From assembly GCF_900198365.1 (NCBI RefSeq), contig NZ_FZMS01000009.1, forward strand, positions 62,001 to 126,000: 64,000 nucleotides of DNA, written 5' to 3'. Within the stretch, counting starts at the first letter, position 1; every line of letters starts with the position of its first letter. The stretch comes from Helicobacter bilis (GTDB taxonomy: Bacteria; Campylobacterota; Campylobacteria; Campylobacterales; Helicobacteraceae). The notes under the pieces are model-generated. The model was not told where the DNA came from, ran no database searches, and saw only the letters and a program-made list of their open reading frames with translations. The position numbers and the translations under genes are program-made. Below are positions 46,139-54,149 of the stretch, piece after piece.

Positions 46139-46462
46139 CTACATAACATCACGCAAAACAAGTCGCAATGGCATACCACTATCTCGTATAAAATTTGTCG
46201 CCATGCTAAACTTTAGCTCCGCAATATCATAGGGATACACACCGCAACTTCCCTCGCCTGTGTTATGCACAAACTGCGTGATTGTTTGTGCATCAAGCAT
46301 ACTCTTGTTAAACACACGCATAAGCAAGGTAATAACAAAATCAACGCTTGTATAATCATCATTTAGCAGGATAATCTCTTGCATTCTGGGCTGGGCTATC
46401 TCTACCTCATGCAATGTTTCAAAATTAGCAGAATCTGAATATTCATATTTATTATCTGGCAT
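46139..46462 (-). CDS. clpS: ClpS adaptor protein
   Basis: About 107 residues from ATG 46462 (GTGGAGTTTATA upstream; a longer frame to 46489 uses TTG). ILLNDDYTSVDFVITLLMRV is the substrate-binding signature, and HNTGEGSCGVYPYDIAELK the second conserved block. It binds N-degron residues and hands them to ClpA. Confidence 0.93.
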   Translation of the reverse strand: MPDNKYEYSDSANFETLHEVEIAQPRMQEIILLNDDYTSVDFVITLLMRVFNKSMLDAQTITQFVHNTGEGSCGVYPYDIAELKFSMATNFIRDSGMPLRLVLRDVM

Positions 46463-46693
46463 TATAAACTCCACTTGTTGATTCAACAAAGCTTCATTTT
46501 ATCAAAAATTCACTTAGTTTTTGCAATTATTTTTATATTTTAAATGATTATATTGAGCTTAAATTGCGATATTAAATGCAAGTTATATAACGTTGTAAAA
46601 CATAAATTTATGCTTTTTTGAATTTTTAGGATAAAATGTTAGAAATGTAAAGAATATAAAACATGAAACATACGCACATTAAAAGGAAAAGCG

Positions 46694-47185
46694 ATGAAAG
46701 CACAAGGATTTATCCATAAATACGGCGACAATGTAGATACTGATGTTATTATTCCCGCAAGGTATTTAAACACCGCAGATCATAGGGAGCTTGCAAGTCA
46801 TTGTATGGAGGACATTGATAAGGATTTTGTGAAAAAAGTGAAGAATGGCGATATTATGGTGGGCGGATGGAACTTTGGCTGTGGGAGTAGCAGGGAACAC
46901 GCACCTATTGCGATTAAGGCAAGTGGGATAAGCTGCATTATCGCAAAAAGCTTTGCTAGAATCTTTTACCGCAATGCGATTAATATCGGCTTAGCGATTA
47001 TTGAATCTGAAGAGATAGCAGACTTTTTACAAGATGGCGATAGTGTAAGCATTGACTTTGATAAAGGTGAAATTATAGAATCTAAAAGCCAAAAAAGCTT
47101 TAGCACAACGCCCTTTCCACCTTTTATACAAGAGATTATCAACGCAAATGGGTATTTGAACTGGATAGCGAAAAATAAGAAGTAG
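46694..47185 (+). CDS. leuD: 3-isopropylmalate dehydratase small subunit
   Basis: 163 residues of the short (archaeal-type) Leu[20 protein letters not shown] and [20 protein letters not shown] (swivel domain). With LeuC it isomerises isopropylmalate in leucine synthesis. AAAAGGAAAAGCG precedes the ATG. leuC and leuB are not adjacent within the window. Confidence 0.9.
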   Translation: MKAQGFIHKYGDNVDTDVIIPARYLNTADHRELASHCMEDIDKDFVKKVKNGDIMVGGWNFGCGSSREHAPIAIKASGISCIIAKSFARIFYRNAINIGLAIIESEEIADFLQDGDSVSIDFDKGEIIESKSQKSFSTTPFPPFIQEIINANGYLNWIAKNKK

Positions 47186-47422
47186 GTTGTGTATTTATTT
47201 TTTACTAAGCATAAAAACCTCACGACTCACAAAACGAAGCGTCTTTAGAAAATTTCTTAGAAAAATTTTGAAAAGAGATTGGATATTTGATGCTTTTAAT
47301 TTGCCTCCATCATTTGTGAAACATGTTAAAACAAGCATCAAGAATAAACATCACATGATTTTATTTAAGATCCATGTGGTATAGACAGCGTTTTCTCTTG
47401 ATGCTTTTATGAAATCTTAACT

Positions 47423-48286
47423 CTATTTCTTAATATTTGTTTTCAAAGTCCCAATACCTTGTATTTCACATACGACTTCATCACCTATTTTTAAAAACTT
47501 AGGCGGTGTAAATCCCATGCCAACGCCACTTGGAGTCCCCATAGATATGATACTACCCGCCTTTAATGTAAAATATGAGGATAATTCAGCAATGACATGT
47601 GGCACATCAAAAATTAGCTTAGAAGTGTTGCTATTTTGCCGCAACTCACCATTCACATAACTTTTAATATCAAGGTTTGTAATATCCAAATCATCACGCA
47701 AAACAATACATGGACCCATAGGAAATGCACCCTCTAAACTTTTACCCGCATACCACTGCTTATGCTTTTGTTGCAAATCCCTTGCGGAAATATCATTGCC
47801 TATCGTGTATCCAAATACAAAATTAAGCGCATTTTCTCTTGTTGCATGGCGACAATCCTTGCCGATGATTACCACAAGCTCAACTTCATAATCTAGCTGA
47901 TTTGTATTATTTGTGATGAAAAAATCACCATTTGGTGCGTTGCACTCATTAATGCGTTTGCTAAAATAGACTGCCTCTTCGCGTTTGCCATCGAATGCTT
48001 CATTCTTAAAACGCATAGATTCTACTGCGTGTTCCATGTAATTAATGCCAAGACAGATAACATCTTGCATAGGCGTTTTAATAGGTGCGAGTAGCGTTAT
48101 ATCGCTAAGTGGTATGAGTGGATTTGGCTTATTTAGATATTGCTTGAAGCTATTATAATGCACGATAAAATCGTTCATATTATTGCTTATATCAAGTGGC
48201 ATAACCATTGCATCATTCTCACATAAGATTCCCAAAAATTCAATGCCTTTATCTAAGAATCTTACAAGCTTACCATGTAATTCCAT
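47423..48286 (-). CDS. Fumarylacetoacetate hydrolase family protein
   Basis: 287 residues. The FAH core YEVELVVIIGKDCRHATREN binds metal (Glu-x-Glu), GYTIGNDISARDLQ follows, and GSIISMGTPSGVGMGF is the C-terminal motif. Family members hydrolyse or decarboxylate beta-diketo acids (2-hydroxyhepta-2,4-diene-dioate isomerase, oxaloacetate decarboxylase). The substrate cannot be told. AAAAGGATAAAGA precedes the ATG. Confidence 0.85.
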   Translation of the reverse strand: MELHGKLVRFLDKGIEFLGILCENDAMVMPLDISNNMNDFIVHYNSFKQYLNKPNPLIPLSDITLLAPIKTPMQDVICLGINYMEHAVESMRFKNEAFDGKREEAVYFSKRINECNAPNGDFFITNNTNQLDYEVELVVIIGKDCRHATRENALNFVFGYTIGNDISARDLQQKHKQWYAGKSLEGAFPMGPCIVLRDDLDITNLDIKSYVNGELRQNSNTSKLIFDVPHVIAELSSYFTLKAGSIISMGTPSGVGMGFTPPKFLKIGDEVVCEIQGIGTLKTNIKK

Positions 48287-48522
48287 TCTTTATCCTTTTG
48301 TGATTTTATTACAAACCTTAATGATAGCATATAAGTGGGTAGTATTATTGTATAGTCAAGTCTTTTTGGAATTTCTTGTGTGCGAATGCAGACACAATAT
48401 ATTCAAATATTTGTTATTAATTATTTACAAGAAAACTGCTAAATCATGAAAAAATGGAGAGGGGATAACTAGAATCATAAAGTATCGCAGTTAAATGATT
48501 TTATTAAGATCTAACAAAAAAA

Positions 48523-48610
48523 TGGCCGGGAGAGAGGGATTCGAACCCCCGGAGGTGTGACCCTCAACGGTTTTCAAGACCGCCGCTTTCGACCACTCAG
48601 CCATCTCCCG
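48523..48610 (-). tRNA. tRNA-Ser (anticodon TGA)
   Basis: Class II tRNA with a long variable arm. 7-bp acceptor CGGGAGA/TCTCCCG, TGGCTGAGTGG D arm, anticodon loop CTTGAAA, GGTTCGAATCC T arm. The CCA end is encoded. Confidence 0.95.
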
Positions 48611-48640
48611 CATACTCTAAAACATAGCAAACACTTTTTA

Positions 48641-48715
48641 TGGAGGCGACACTCGGATTCGAACCGAGGAATCAAAGCTTTGCAGGCTCATGCCTTACCA
48701 CTTGGCTATGTCGCC
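48641..48715 (-). tRNA. tRNA-Cys (anticodon GCA)
   Basis: GGCGACA/TGTCGCC acceptor, anticodon loop CTGCAAA, GGTTCGAATCC T loop, encoded CCA. Confidence 0.95.
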
Positions 48716-48737
48716 GATTATCTCATACATATAAAAG

Positions 48738-48823
48738 TGGTGCCCAAGACCGGACTTGAACCGGTACGGACTATGTCCGAGGGATTTTAAGTCCCTTGTG
48801 TCTACCATTTCCACCACCTGGGC
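48738..48823 (-). tRNA. tRNA-Leu (anticodon TAA)
   Basis: GCCCAGG acceptor, anticodon loop CTTAAAA, long variable arm, GGTTCAAGTCC T arm, encoded CCA. Confidence 0.95.
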
Positions 48824-48883
48824 AAACAAGTCTATGATGACAAAAACCATCATAGACTCTCTAGTCATATTTTCAAGGGTATA

Positions 48884-49195
48884 TTAGTTACCCTTTACGA
48901 TAGTGGTGTATTGACCATACAGACCAAGATAATTTTTAGCCTCTTGATCTATAAGCTTGATATCAGTGATACCACCAGCTTTAGCGGCAGCCTCCACAGA
49001 ACAATCACCGAAAGCCACAAGACTTAAAATGCTTGTGCATGTAGCCGTGCCCTCTTTAGAATACTTAGCACTATCACCACCAACACCCTGTTTTACGCCT
49101 GTATATAAAGAACCCATAGGATATGGTGCAGCACAACCACTAATCAACAACGAACCAGCTAATAAAGAAGCAACTAACAACCCTTTTTTCATCAT
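48884..49195 (-). CDS. TRL-like family lipoprotein
   Basis: 103 residues. The lipoprotein signal KKGLLVASLLAGSLLISGC is followed by APYPMGSLYTGVKQG and ATCTSILSLVAFGDCSVEAA, the pattern of the tRNA-associated-locus (TRL) proteins. True to the name it lies between tRNA-Gly and tRNA-Leu on the same strand. AAGGATAAG precedes ATG-ATG. Function of the family is not known. Confidence 0.85.
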   Translation of the reverse strand: MMKKGLLVASLLAGSLLISGCAAPYPMGSLYTGVKQGVGGDSAKYSKEGTATCTSILSLVAFGDCSVEAAAKAGGITDIKLIDQEAKNYLGLYGQYTTIVKGN

Positions 49196-49223
49196 CTTAT
49201 CCTTACAAAAAAATTAACAAAAA

Positions 49224-49298
49224 TGGAGCGGGAAACGGGGATCGAACCCGCGGCCCCAACCTTGGCAAGGTTGTGCTCTACCACTGAGCTATTCCCGC
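49224..49298 (-). tRNA. tRNA-Gly (anticodon GCC)
   Basis: GCGGGAA/TTCCCGC acceptor, anticodon loop TTGCCAA, GGGTTCGATCCC T arm, encoded CCA. Confidence 0.95.
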
Positions 49299-49360
49299 AA
49301 AACAAATGAGGGTGAAGAATTATAGCATAAAAAACGATATTTTACAAAAAAAATATAAAA

Positions 49361-49445
49361 TGGTGCGGAAGAGAGGAATCGAACCTCCATGCCTTGCGGC
49401 GCTAGATCCTAAGTCTAGTGCGTCTGCCAATTTCGCCACTTCCGC
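49361..49445 (-). tRNA. tRNA-Leu (anticodon TAG)
   Basis: GCGGAAG/CTTCCGC acceptor, anticodon loop CTTAGGA, long variable arm, GGTTCGATTCC T arm, encoded CCA. First tRNA of the cluster in transcription order. Confidence 0.95.
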
Positions 49446-49729
49446 ATAAAAACAAATTGAGATTATACCACAATAAACTTAAAATAAAATAAAATTTCTA
49501 GTAATTATTTGATTTTAATGCGGAATAAGATTGACACTTCTTTTTGTGTGAGTATAAATTTTTTAAATATATCATGCGTAGAAAACACGAACTTATGTTT
49601 GACTCTGAAAATAATATGAAAGATTAAGTATAAAGTCATATTGGGCTGATAAGCTGTGTTGGTCTTACATAAAAGACTATTGAGACGACTTTGCGTTACA
49701 AATCATCTCTCTTTTCATAGGACTTATGC
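49446..49729. other. Intergenic region before comM, nothing recognised besides its promoter
   Basis: Divergent region between the tRNA cluster and comM. No ORF or RNA gene evident. Confidence 0.4.
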
Positions 49730-49735
49730 TATAAT
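49730..49735 (+). promoter_or_regulatory. -10 box of comM
   Basis: TATAAT (as TGCTATAATCC) 36 bases before the comM ATG. Confidence 0.5.
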
Positions 49736-49770
49736 CCAAACATTGTTTCAAAAATAGTGGTAAGAAAAAC

Positions 49771-51303
49771 ATGGTAAATAGAATATATTGTGCGACACAA
49801 GATGGACTAAATTCTAAAATCATTGAAGTTGAGGCGACTTTTACGCGTGGATTACCTACCTTTAATATCACAGGACTTGCTTCAAGCTCTATTAAGGAAT
49901 CTCAACACCGCGTTACAAGCGCACTTGCTAATCTCTCCATAGATTTTCCACCGCTAAAGCTAACCATCAATCTCTCACCTTCAGATTTACCAAAAAATGG
50001 CAGCCATTTTGACTTACCCATCGCACTTTTGATAGCTGCGAGTAAAGAGAGTATTGTGCTTGATACATGGTTTGCCTTTGGTGAGTTAGGGCTATCTGGT
50101 GTGATAAAAAATGTGCCCTTAATCTATCCTATGCTACTTGATATTTCCCTGCAAAAGCCAAACGCAAAGGTTATTTTACCAAGTGAGGCAAGGTCGCTTT
50201 ATAGCAAGATTCCAAATCTATCTATGTATTTTGCCAGTGATATATTAGAGGCACTTGAGATTCTAAGGGGGAATATAGCACAGGCAGATACAAGCAGTGA
50301 TTTTGAGTTTAAATCTTTTAAGATTAATGATATGCCATTTTATTATGATACTTCTTTTGAGTTAGATTTTGCTGATGTGAAAAGTCAAGAAAGGGCAGTG
50401 AGGGCGGCATTAATTGCTGCATGTGGATTCCATAATATCTTGTTTGAAGGGAGTCCAGGCTGTGGTAAAAGTATGATTGCAAAGCGTATGCAATACATTC
50501 TCCCGCCACTTAGTCTAAAAGAGATGATAGAGAGTGTGAAACTACAAGCCTATAACGAGCAAACACTATGCTATAAGCCTATACGGAATTTTCGATCGCC
50601 CCATCAAAGTGCATCAAAAGCTAGTATTCTAGGCAGTGCGACGCACCTTAAGGTAAATCCGGGCGAGATCGCCCTAGCACATAATGGCATTATATTTTTT
50701 GATGAATTGCCATATTTCAAGCGAGATATTTTAGAATCTTTGCGAGAGCCACTTGAGAATAATCAGTTAGCTATCTCAAGAGTGCATTCAAAGGTTATAT
50801 ATGATACTTCATTTCTCTTTATCGGTGCGATGAACCCTTGCCCTTGTGGGAATCTACTTTCACCCACAAAAGAGTGTCGGTGCAAGGATTCTGAAATTAG
50901 AAGCTATCGAAATAATCTAAGTGAGCCATTTTTAGATAGAATAGACCTTTATATACAAATGCAAGAGCATATAGATACACCAAAACAAACTAGTGTTATA
51001 GAATCTAAAGATATGCAAAAAATTGTCTTTAGCGTATTTAAGCGACAAGTTGAGCGAGGGCAAATGGATACAAAGGGAAATATTATCTTTAATGGTAAGC
51101 TATCGCCTTTGCAAGTGGAGCAATACTGCCCGCTTAGCCCAGAGTGCAAGAATCTTTTAGACCAAGCAAAAGCAAGGTTTAATCTAAGCTATCGAGGCGA
51201 ACAAAAGATAAGAAAAGTCGCTAGAACCCTTGCTGATATGCAAGATTCTAATAACATACAAAAAGAGCATATTTTAGAAGCCCTAAGCTATCGTAAGGTG
51301 TGA
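49771..51303 (+). CDS. comM: ComM/YifB family Mg-chelatase-like AAA+ helicase
   Basis: 510 residues. N-terminal Lon-like domain (EVEATFTRGLPTFNITGLAS), Walker A LFEGSPGCGKSMIAKRM, GEIALAHNGIIFFDELPYF (Walker B), then a Cys-rich NPCPCGNLLSPTKECRC zinc motif and Mg-chelatase C-terminal domain. ComM is a hexameric helicase that promotes branch migration during natural transformation. Helicobacter is often competent, so the role fits. Confidence 0.9.
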   Translation: MVNRIYCATQDGLNSKIIEVEATFTRGLPTFNITGLASSSIKESQHRVTSALANLSIDFPPLKLTINLSPSDLPKNGSHFDLPIALLIAASKESIVLDTWFAFGELGLSGVIKNVPLIYPMLLDISLQKPNAKVILPSEARSLYSKIPNLSMYFASDILEALEILRGNIAQADTSSDFEFKSFKINDMPFYYDTSFELDFADVKSQERAVRAALIAACGFHNILFEGSPGCGKSMIAKRMQYILPPLSLKEMIESVKLQAYNEQTLCYKPIRNFRSPHQSASKASILGSATHLKVNPGEIALAHNGIIFFDELPYFKRDILESLREPLENNQLAISRVHSKVIYDTSFLFIGAMNPCPCGNLLSPTKECRCKDSEIRSYRNNLSEPFLDRIDLYIQMQEHIDTPKQTSVIESKDMQKIVFSVFKRQVERGQMDTKGNIIFNGKLSPLQVEQYCPLSPECKNLLDQAKARFNLSYRGEQKIRKVARTLADMQDSNNIQKEHILEALSYRKV

Positions 51304-51394
51304 GTGATTCTAGTGATATGTTGATATTTGCCTATTATCCTTAGCTTTGTGTTACACTAACGGTTTGCTTGGATTATTACACAAAAGGTAAAAC

Positions 51395-52189
51395 ATGAAA
51401 GATGTAAATATACAGGATTTTAGTGGATCTGTTGCGATATTGCAACTTGGCGATTTACAGAATAAAGAGCGGGTAACAACATATATAAAAAGCATACCAA
51501 AACACAGCATTGTGCTTATTGGAGAATATGTTGTTGATAGCTTTTTTTCACAAGATTGGGGAATGAAGCCAGAATCTTGTCTTAAGGATAAACATAAACT
51601 TGATATATTTATGCATTTTTCAAAAAAATACGGACATACATTCATCGTGCCTTTTATACAGCATAAAAACAAGGGCTATTATAAGCAAATGGCAATAATC
51701 ACGCAAGATGGCTTTGCCACCTACACACAACAGCGACTGATACAATATCCACATTGGAATGAGGCAAACTTTTTTTCTAATGATACAAAAAAGCTGCCAA
51801 AGTTACCCATGACTTTCATGGCAAATGGTATAAAATTTGGTATTTTATTTGGCTTTGAAGCACATTTTGATGAGTTTTGGATGGAGTTTAAGAAAGATTC
51901 TGTTGATGTTGTGTTGGTCGCAAGTGCAAGCACCTTTACTTCACAAAAGCGTTGGCAGAATCTACTCACAACACACGCTTTTACAAATTCCTGCTATGTG
52001 TTTAGGGCAAATCGCATAGGCACACATCATGCAAGCGATGGGCAAACATGGGATTTTTACGGACATAGCTTTGTGAGCTTAGGACAAGATATTATAGATT
52101 CTCTATTAAATGAAGAAGGCATGCTTTGTGTAGAGATTGACAAAGCTGCCTTAGAAGCACTTAAAAAAGAATGGGGGTTTAGAAGTTAA
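51395..52189 (+). CDS. Carbon-nitrogen hydrolase (nitrilase) superfamily protein, probable pseudoenzyme
   Basis: 264 residues with the nitrilase fold order: a Glu early (IVLIGEYVVD), the region YKQMAIITQDGFATYTQQRL, and FGILFGFEAHFDEFW, then VLVASAS. In active enzymes the second region holds a Lys (YRKxxL) and the third a Cys (ICYE). Here the Lys aligns with Gln and the Cys with Gly (FGFE), so two of three catalytic residues seem lost. It may have kept a binding or structural role. AAAAGGTAAAAC precedes the ATG. H. pylori has a homologue annotated as beta-alanine synthetase-like. Confidence 0.75.
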   Translation: MKDVNIQDFSGSVAILQLGDLQNKERVTTYIKSIPKHSIVLIGEYVVDSFFSQDWGMKPESCLKDKHKLDIFMHFSKKYGHTFIVPFIQHKNKGYYKQMAIITQDGFATYTQQRLIQYPHWNEANFFSNDTKKLPKLPMTFMANGIKFGILFGFEAHFDEFWMEFKKDSVDVVLVASASTFTSQKRWQNLLTTHAFTNSCYVFRANRIGTHHASDGQTWDFYGHSFVSLGQDIIDSLLNEEGMLCVEIDKAALEALKKEWGFRS

Positions 52190-52236
52190 CCCATTGTGAT
52201 AGTTTGGGTTTAACAAAATATTTTTATATTGTTGTA

Positions 52237-52300
52237 GATTATACTTTTAGCTTAAAATTGTTGTGGTTAGAAAAACTTGAAAAGGAGGCAAGCAATAGAC
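52237..52300 (+). pseudogene. Decayed copy of a small hydrophobic peptide gene
   Basis: AGATTATACTTTTAGCTTAA and AATTGTTGTGGTT repeat, with small changes, the core of the 32-residue ORF at 52389 (AGATTATACTTGTGAGCTTA, AGATTGTTGCAGTT), but with stop codons. Suggests tandem duplication followed by loss. Confidence 0.4.
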
Positions 52301-52337
52301 GGCATGATGAGGGAAGTTGATAATCCTTTATTTACAT

Positions 52338-52365
52338 TGTAACAAGTTAGAGATAGCTTGTTACA
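52338..52365 (+). repeat. Hairpin upstream of the 32-residue ORF
   Basis: TGTAACAAG and CTTGTTACA (9 bp perfect) enclose a 10-base loop, ending 23 bases before the ATG at 52389. Could be the leader of a structured small mRNA. Confidence 0.5.
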
Positions 52366-52388
52366 TGATTTTCTATAAAGGTTATCTT

Positions 52389-52487
52389 ATGAGGAAACTT
52401 AAGAAAATCAAACTAATTTTACAGATTATACTTGTGAGCTTAAAGATTGTTGCAGTTTTGAGCTTAATTGTTAAAATGTGGAATTAG
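52389..52487 (+). CDS. Small cationic hydrophobic peptide (32 aa)
   Basis: MRKLKKIKLILQIILVSLKI and on to VKMWN: a basic head and one hydrophobic helix, the layout of type I toxins and phage small membrane proteins. Ribosome site AAAGG is 10-12 bases upstream, after a hairpin. A decayed relative lies 150 bases upstream. Next to a truncated recT, so probably prophage-derived. Function not known. Confidence 0.45.
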   Translation: MRKLKKIKLILQIILVSLKIVAVLSLIVKMWN

Positions 52488-52555
52488 GTTTGACGTCCCC
52501 AAAAATAAAGGGGAGGGGGAATGAAGAAATGCTATTATAGCAGAAAGGTTGAAAC

Positions 52556-52690
52556 ATGAATAGTTTTTTGATTGTTTTGTTAATTCTTATACTTGTTGTC
52601 TCAATCATACTAGACATTATAAGAATAAAAACTGATAAGGAAGTTGAAAAGCGATTAGACAAGCTAGAGAAAGGAGCTAACAATGAGTAA
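52556..52690 (+). CDS. Small membrane protein (44 aa), phage-associated
   Basis: MNSFLIVLLILILVVSIILD is a membrane helix, followed by a charged tail DKEVEKRLDKLEKG. GAAAGG lies upstream, and its end overlaps the recT start by 8 bases. Its tail also contains the ribosome site of recT (GAGAAAGGAG). Family unknown. Confidence 0.5.
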   Translation: MNSFLIVLLILILVVSIILDIIRIKTDKEVEKRLDKLEKGANNE

Positions 52691-53126
52691 TAACATGATA
52701 CAGCAACGCAAAAATGAAGTTATGGTTTTGCTTGAGAATAAAGAGATACAAGAGCGTTTATGTGCTTTATGCGGTAATGAAGCAAGTAAAGATAAGTTTA
52801 AAGCAAGTTTATTAAATATTGCATTAGATTCCAATTTATCTGCTTGTAGTATGCAAAGCATAGTTAAAGCAAGTTTAGATATAGCAGGGTTAAAGCTAAA
52901 TCTAAATAAGAATTTAGGTAAAGCTTATATTGTGCCACGCAGTGTAAGGCAGGGCAATAGTTATGTAACTGAAGCTAGAATCGATATAGGCTATAAAGGT
53001 TGGCTAGAGTTAGCAAAGCGTAGCAAGTTAAGCGTAAAAGCACATAGCGTATTTGATTGCGATGAGTTTAGCTATAATGTAGTAGGTGTTGATGAGAATA
53101 TGACATTAATCCCTAAATATGCTTAG
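52683..53126 (+). CDS. RecT family single-strand annealing protein, C-terminally truncated
   Basis: 147 residues. AALDSNLSACSMQSIVKASL-type motif, LDIAGLKLNLNKNLGKAYIV and IDIGYKGWLELAKRS are the N-terminal half of RecT, a phage recombinase that anneals complementary strands. The normal length is about 270-300 residues; the gene ends at TAG 53126 after LIPKYA and no continuation is found. No exonuclease gene is adjacent. A prophage scrap between core genes. Confidence 0.8.
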   Translation: MSNNMIQQRKNEVMVLLENKEIQERLCALCGNEASKDKFKASLLNIALDSNLSACSMQSIVKASLDIAGLKLNLNKNLGKAYIVPRSVRQGNSYVTEARIDIGYKGWLELAKRSKLSVKAHSVFDCDEFSYNVVGVDENMTLIPKYA

Positions 53127-53287
53127 ATGAAACATGATTTTCTAAGCTATCTTGGCGTATGAAGTTATAAAACTTTGAAAACGAACTTATAAGATTACAC
53201 ACCTTCTAGCAAAAAAGGATTAAAAATGCTTATATAATGCAGGATAATTATCCCTGCACTAGACAAAGTAAAATTACACAAAGAATC

Positions 53288-53998
53288 TTATTTATATTTA
53301 TTTAGTTGTAATTCATAACACGAGTCACCATCGCCAAGATTACAGCCCTTCTTATAAAACTCATGCGCTTTAACTATGTCATCTTCGCCCCCTTTCTCTG
53401 CATACATACTACCAGCAAAGTAGCAACTTGCCGCTTCACTCTTACCGCAATCTTGCAAAAGAATACTTAAAGCCTTTTCTTCAATCTCTTTTGCCCTCTC
53501 TATATCTTCATCAATGACAAAATCCCTTGCTAAACGATAACAGCCCCAGCCATCACCAAGATTACACGCACGATTATAAAGCTCTTGCTCACTCTCCACT
53601 ATATCCGCCTTATTATTCGATACCATAATGCCAAGATATGTGCAAGATTCCCCATTATACTTATCTGCTACCGGACTAAAACAAGACTTTTGTAGCACTG
53701 CTTGTGCGTGTGAAATATCGGCCTCTTCCAGCGTCTCATAGGCATAATACCAGCATGCACGACCATATTCAAGATTACAAGCTTCCCGCAATAACTCCAA
53801 TCCAAGATCTTCATTATGTTCTATCACACTTGCATACGAGCTTTGCGATACAAGTTTTGCTGCCTTATCACGCTTTTCATCTTGTAGGGTTTGCACTCTA
53901 TTTTGCGACAACAATGTATTTACCCTAGCTTGTAAAGCCATGTCATCTTGTGTTAAAATCGCACTAGAAAGTAGCAATGTCTTTAATGTAAATAGCAT
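53288..53998 (-). CDS. Sel1-repeat, cysteine-rich secreted protein (Hcp family of Helicobacter)
   Basis: 236 residues from ATG 53998 (AAAGGAGAAAAC upstream). Signal peptide LFTLKTLLLSSAILT. Five Cys-paired Sel1-like repeats, for example ACNLEYGRACWYYAYE, CNLGDGWGCYRLARDF and CNLGDGDSCYEL, each with two Cys about 8 apart, typical of the Helicobacter cysteine-rich proteins (unrelated to T6SS Hcp). These are exported, disulphide-bonded and immunogenic in H. pylori. A longer frame starts at 54016 without a signal-peptide start. Confidence 0.82.
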   Translation of the reverse strand: MLFTLKTLLLSSAILTQDDMALQARVNTLLSQNRVQTLQDEKRDKAAKLVSQSSYASVIEHNEDLGLELLREACNLEYGRACWYYAYETLEEADISHAQAVLQKSCFSPVADKYNGESCTYLGIMVSNNKADIVESEQELYNRACNLGDGWGCYRLARDFVIDEDIERAKEIEEKALSILLQDCGKSEAASCYFAGSMYAEKGGEDDIVKAHEFYKKGCNLGDGDSCYELQLNKYK

Positions 53999-54113
53999 GT
54001 TTTCTCCTTTCACCATCGTAGAATATAAGAATGCAATTATAGCTTAAATTCTATCGCAATTATTAAAAATACAACCTTAACACACATGTTATAGAAAATA
54101 GGTTTAATTCTGC

Positions 54114-54119
54114 TATAAT
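54114..54119 (+). promoter_or_regulatory. -10 box of telA
   Basis: TATAAT (TGCTATAATTT) 31 bases before the telA ATG. Confidence 0.5.
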
Positions 54120-54149
54120 TTTTCTATTTAAAGGATAAAGGGGGCTATA

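Noticed and set aside
47187-47384. 65-residue ORF after leuD
   Set aside because: Begins right after the leuD stop but has no ribosome site, odd composition and no recognisable motif; treated as chance.
53288-53998. T6SS Hcp
   Set aside because: The name Hcp for Helicobacter cysteine-rich proteins is unrelated to the T6SS tube; the Sel1 repeats and Cys pairs settle it.
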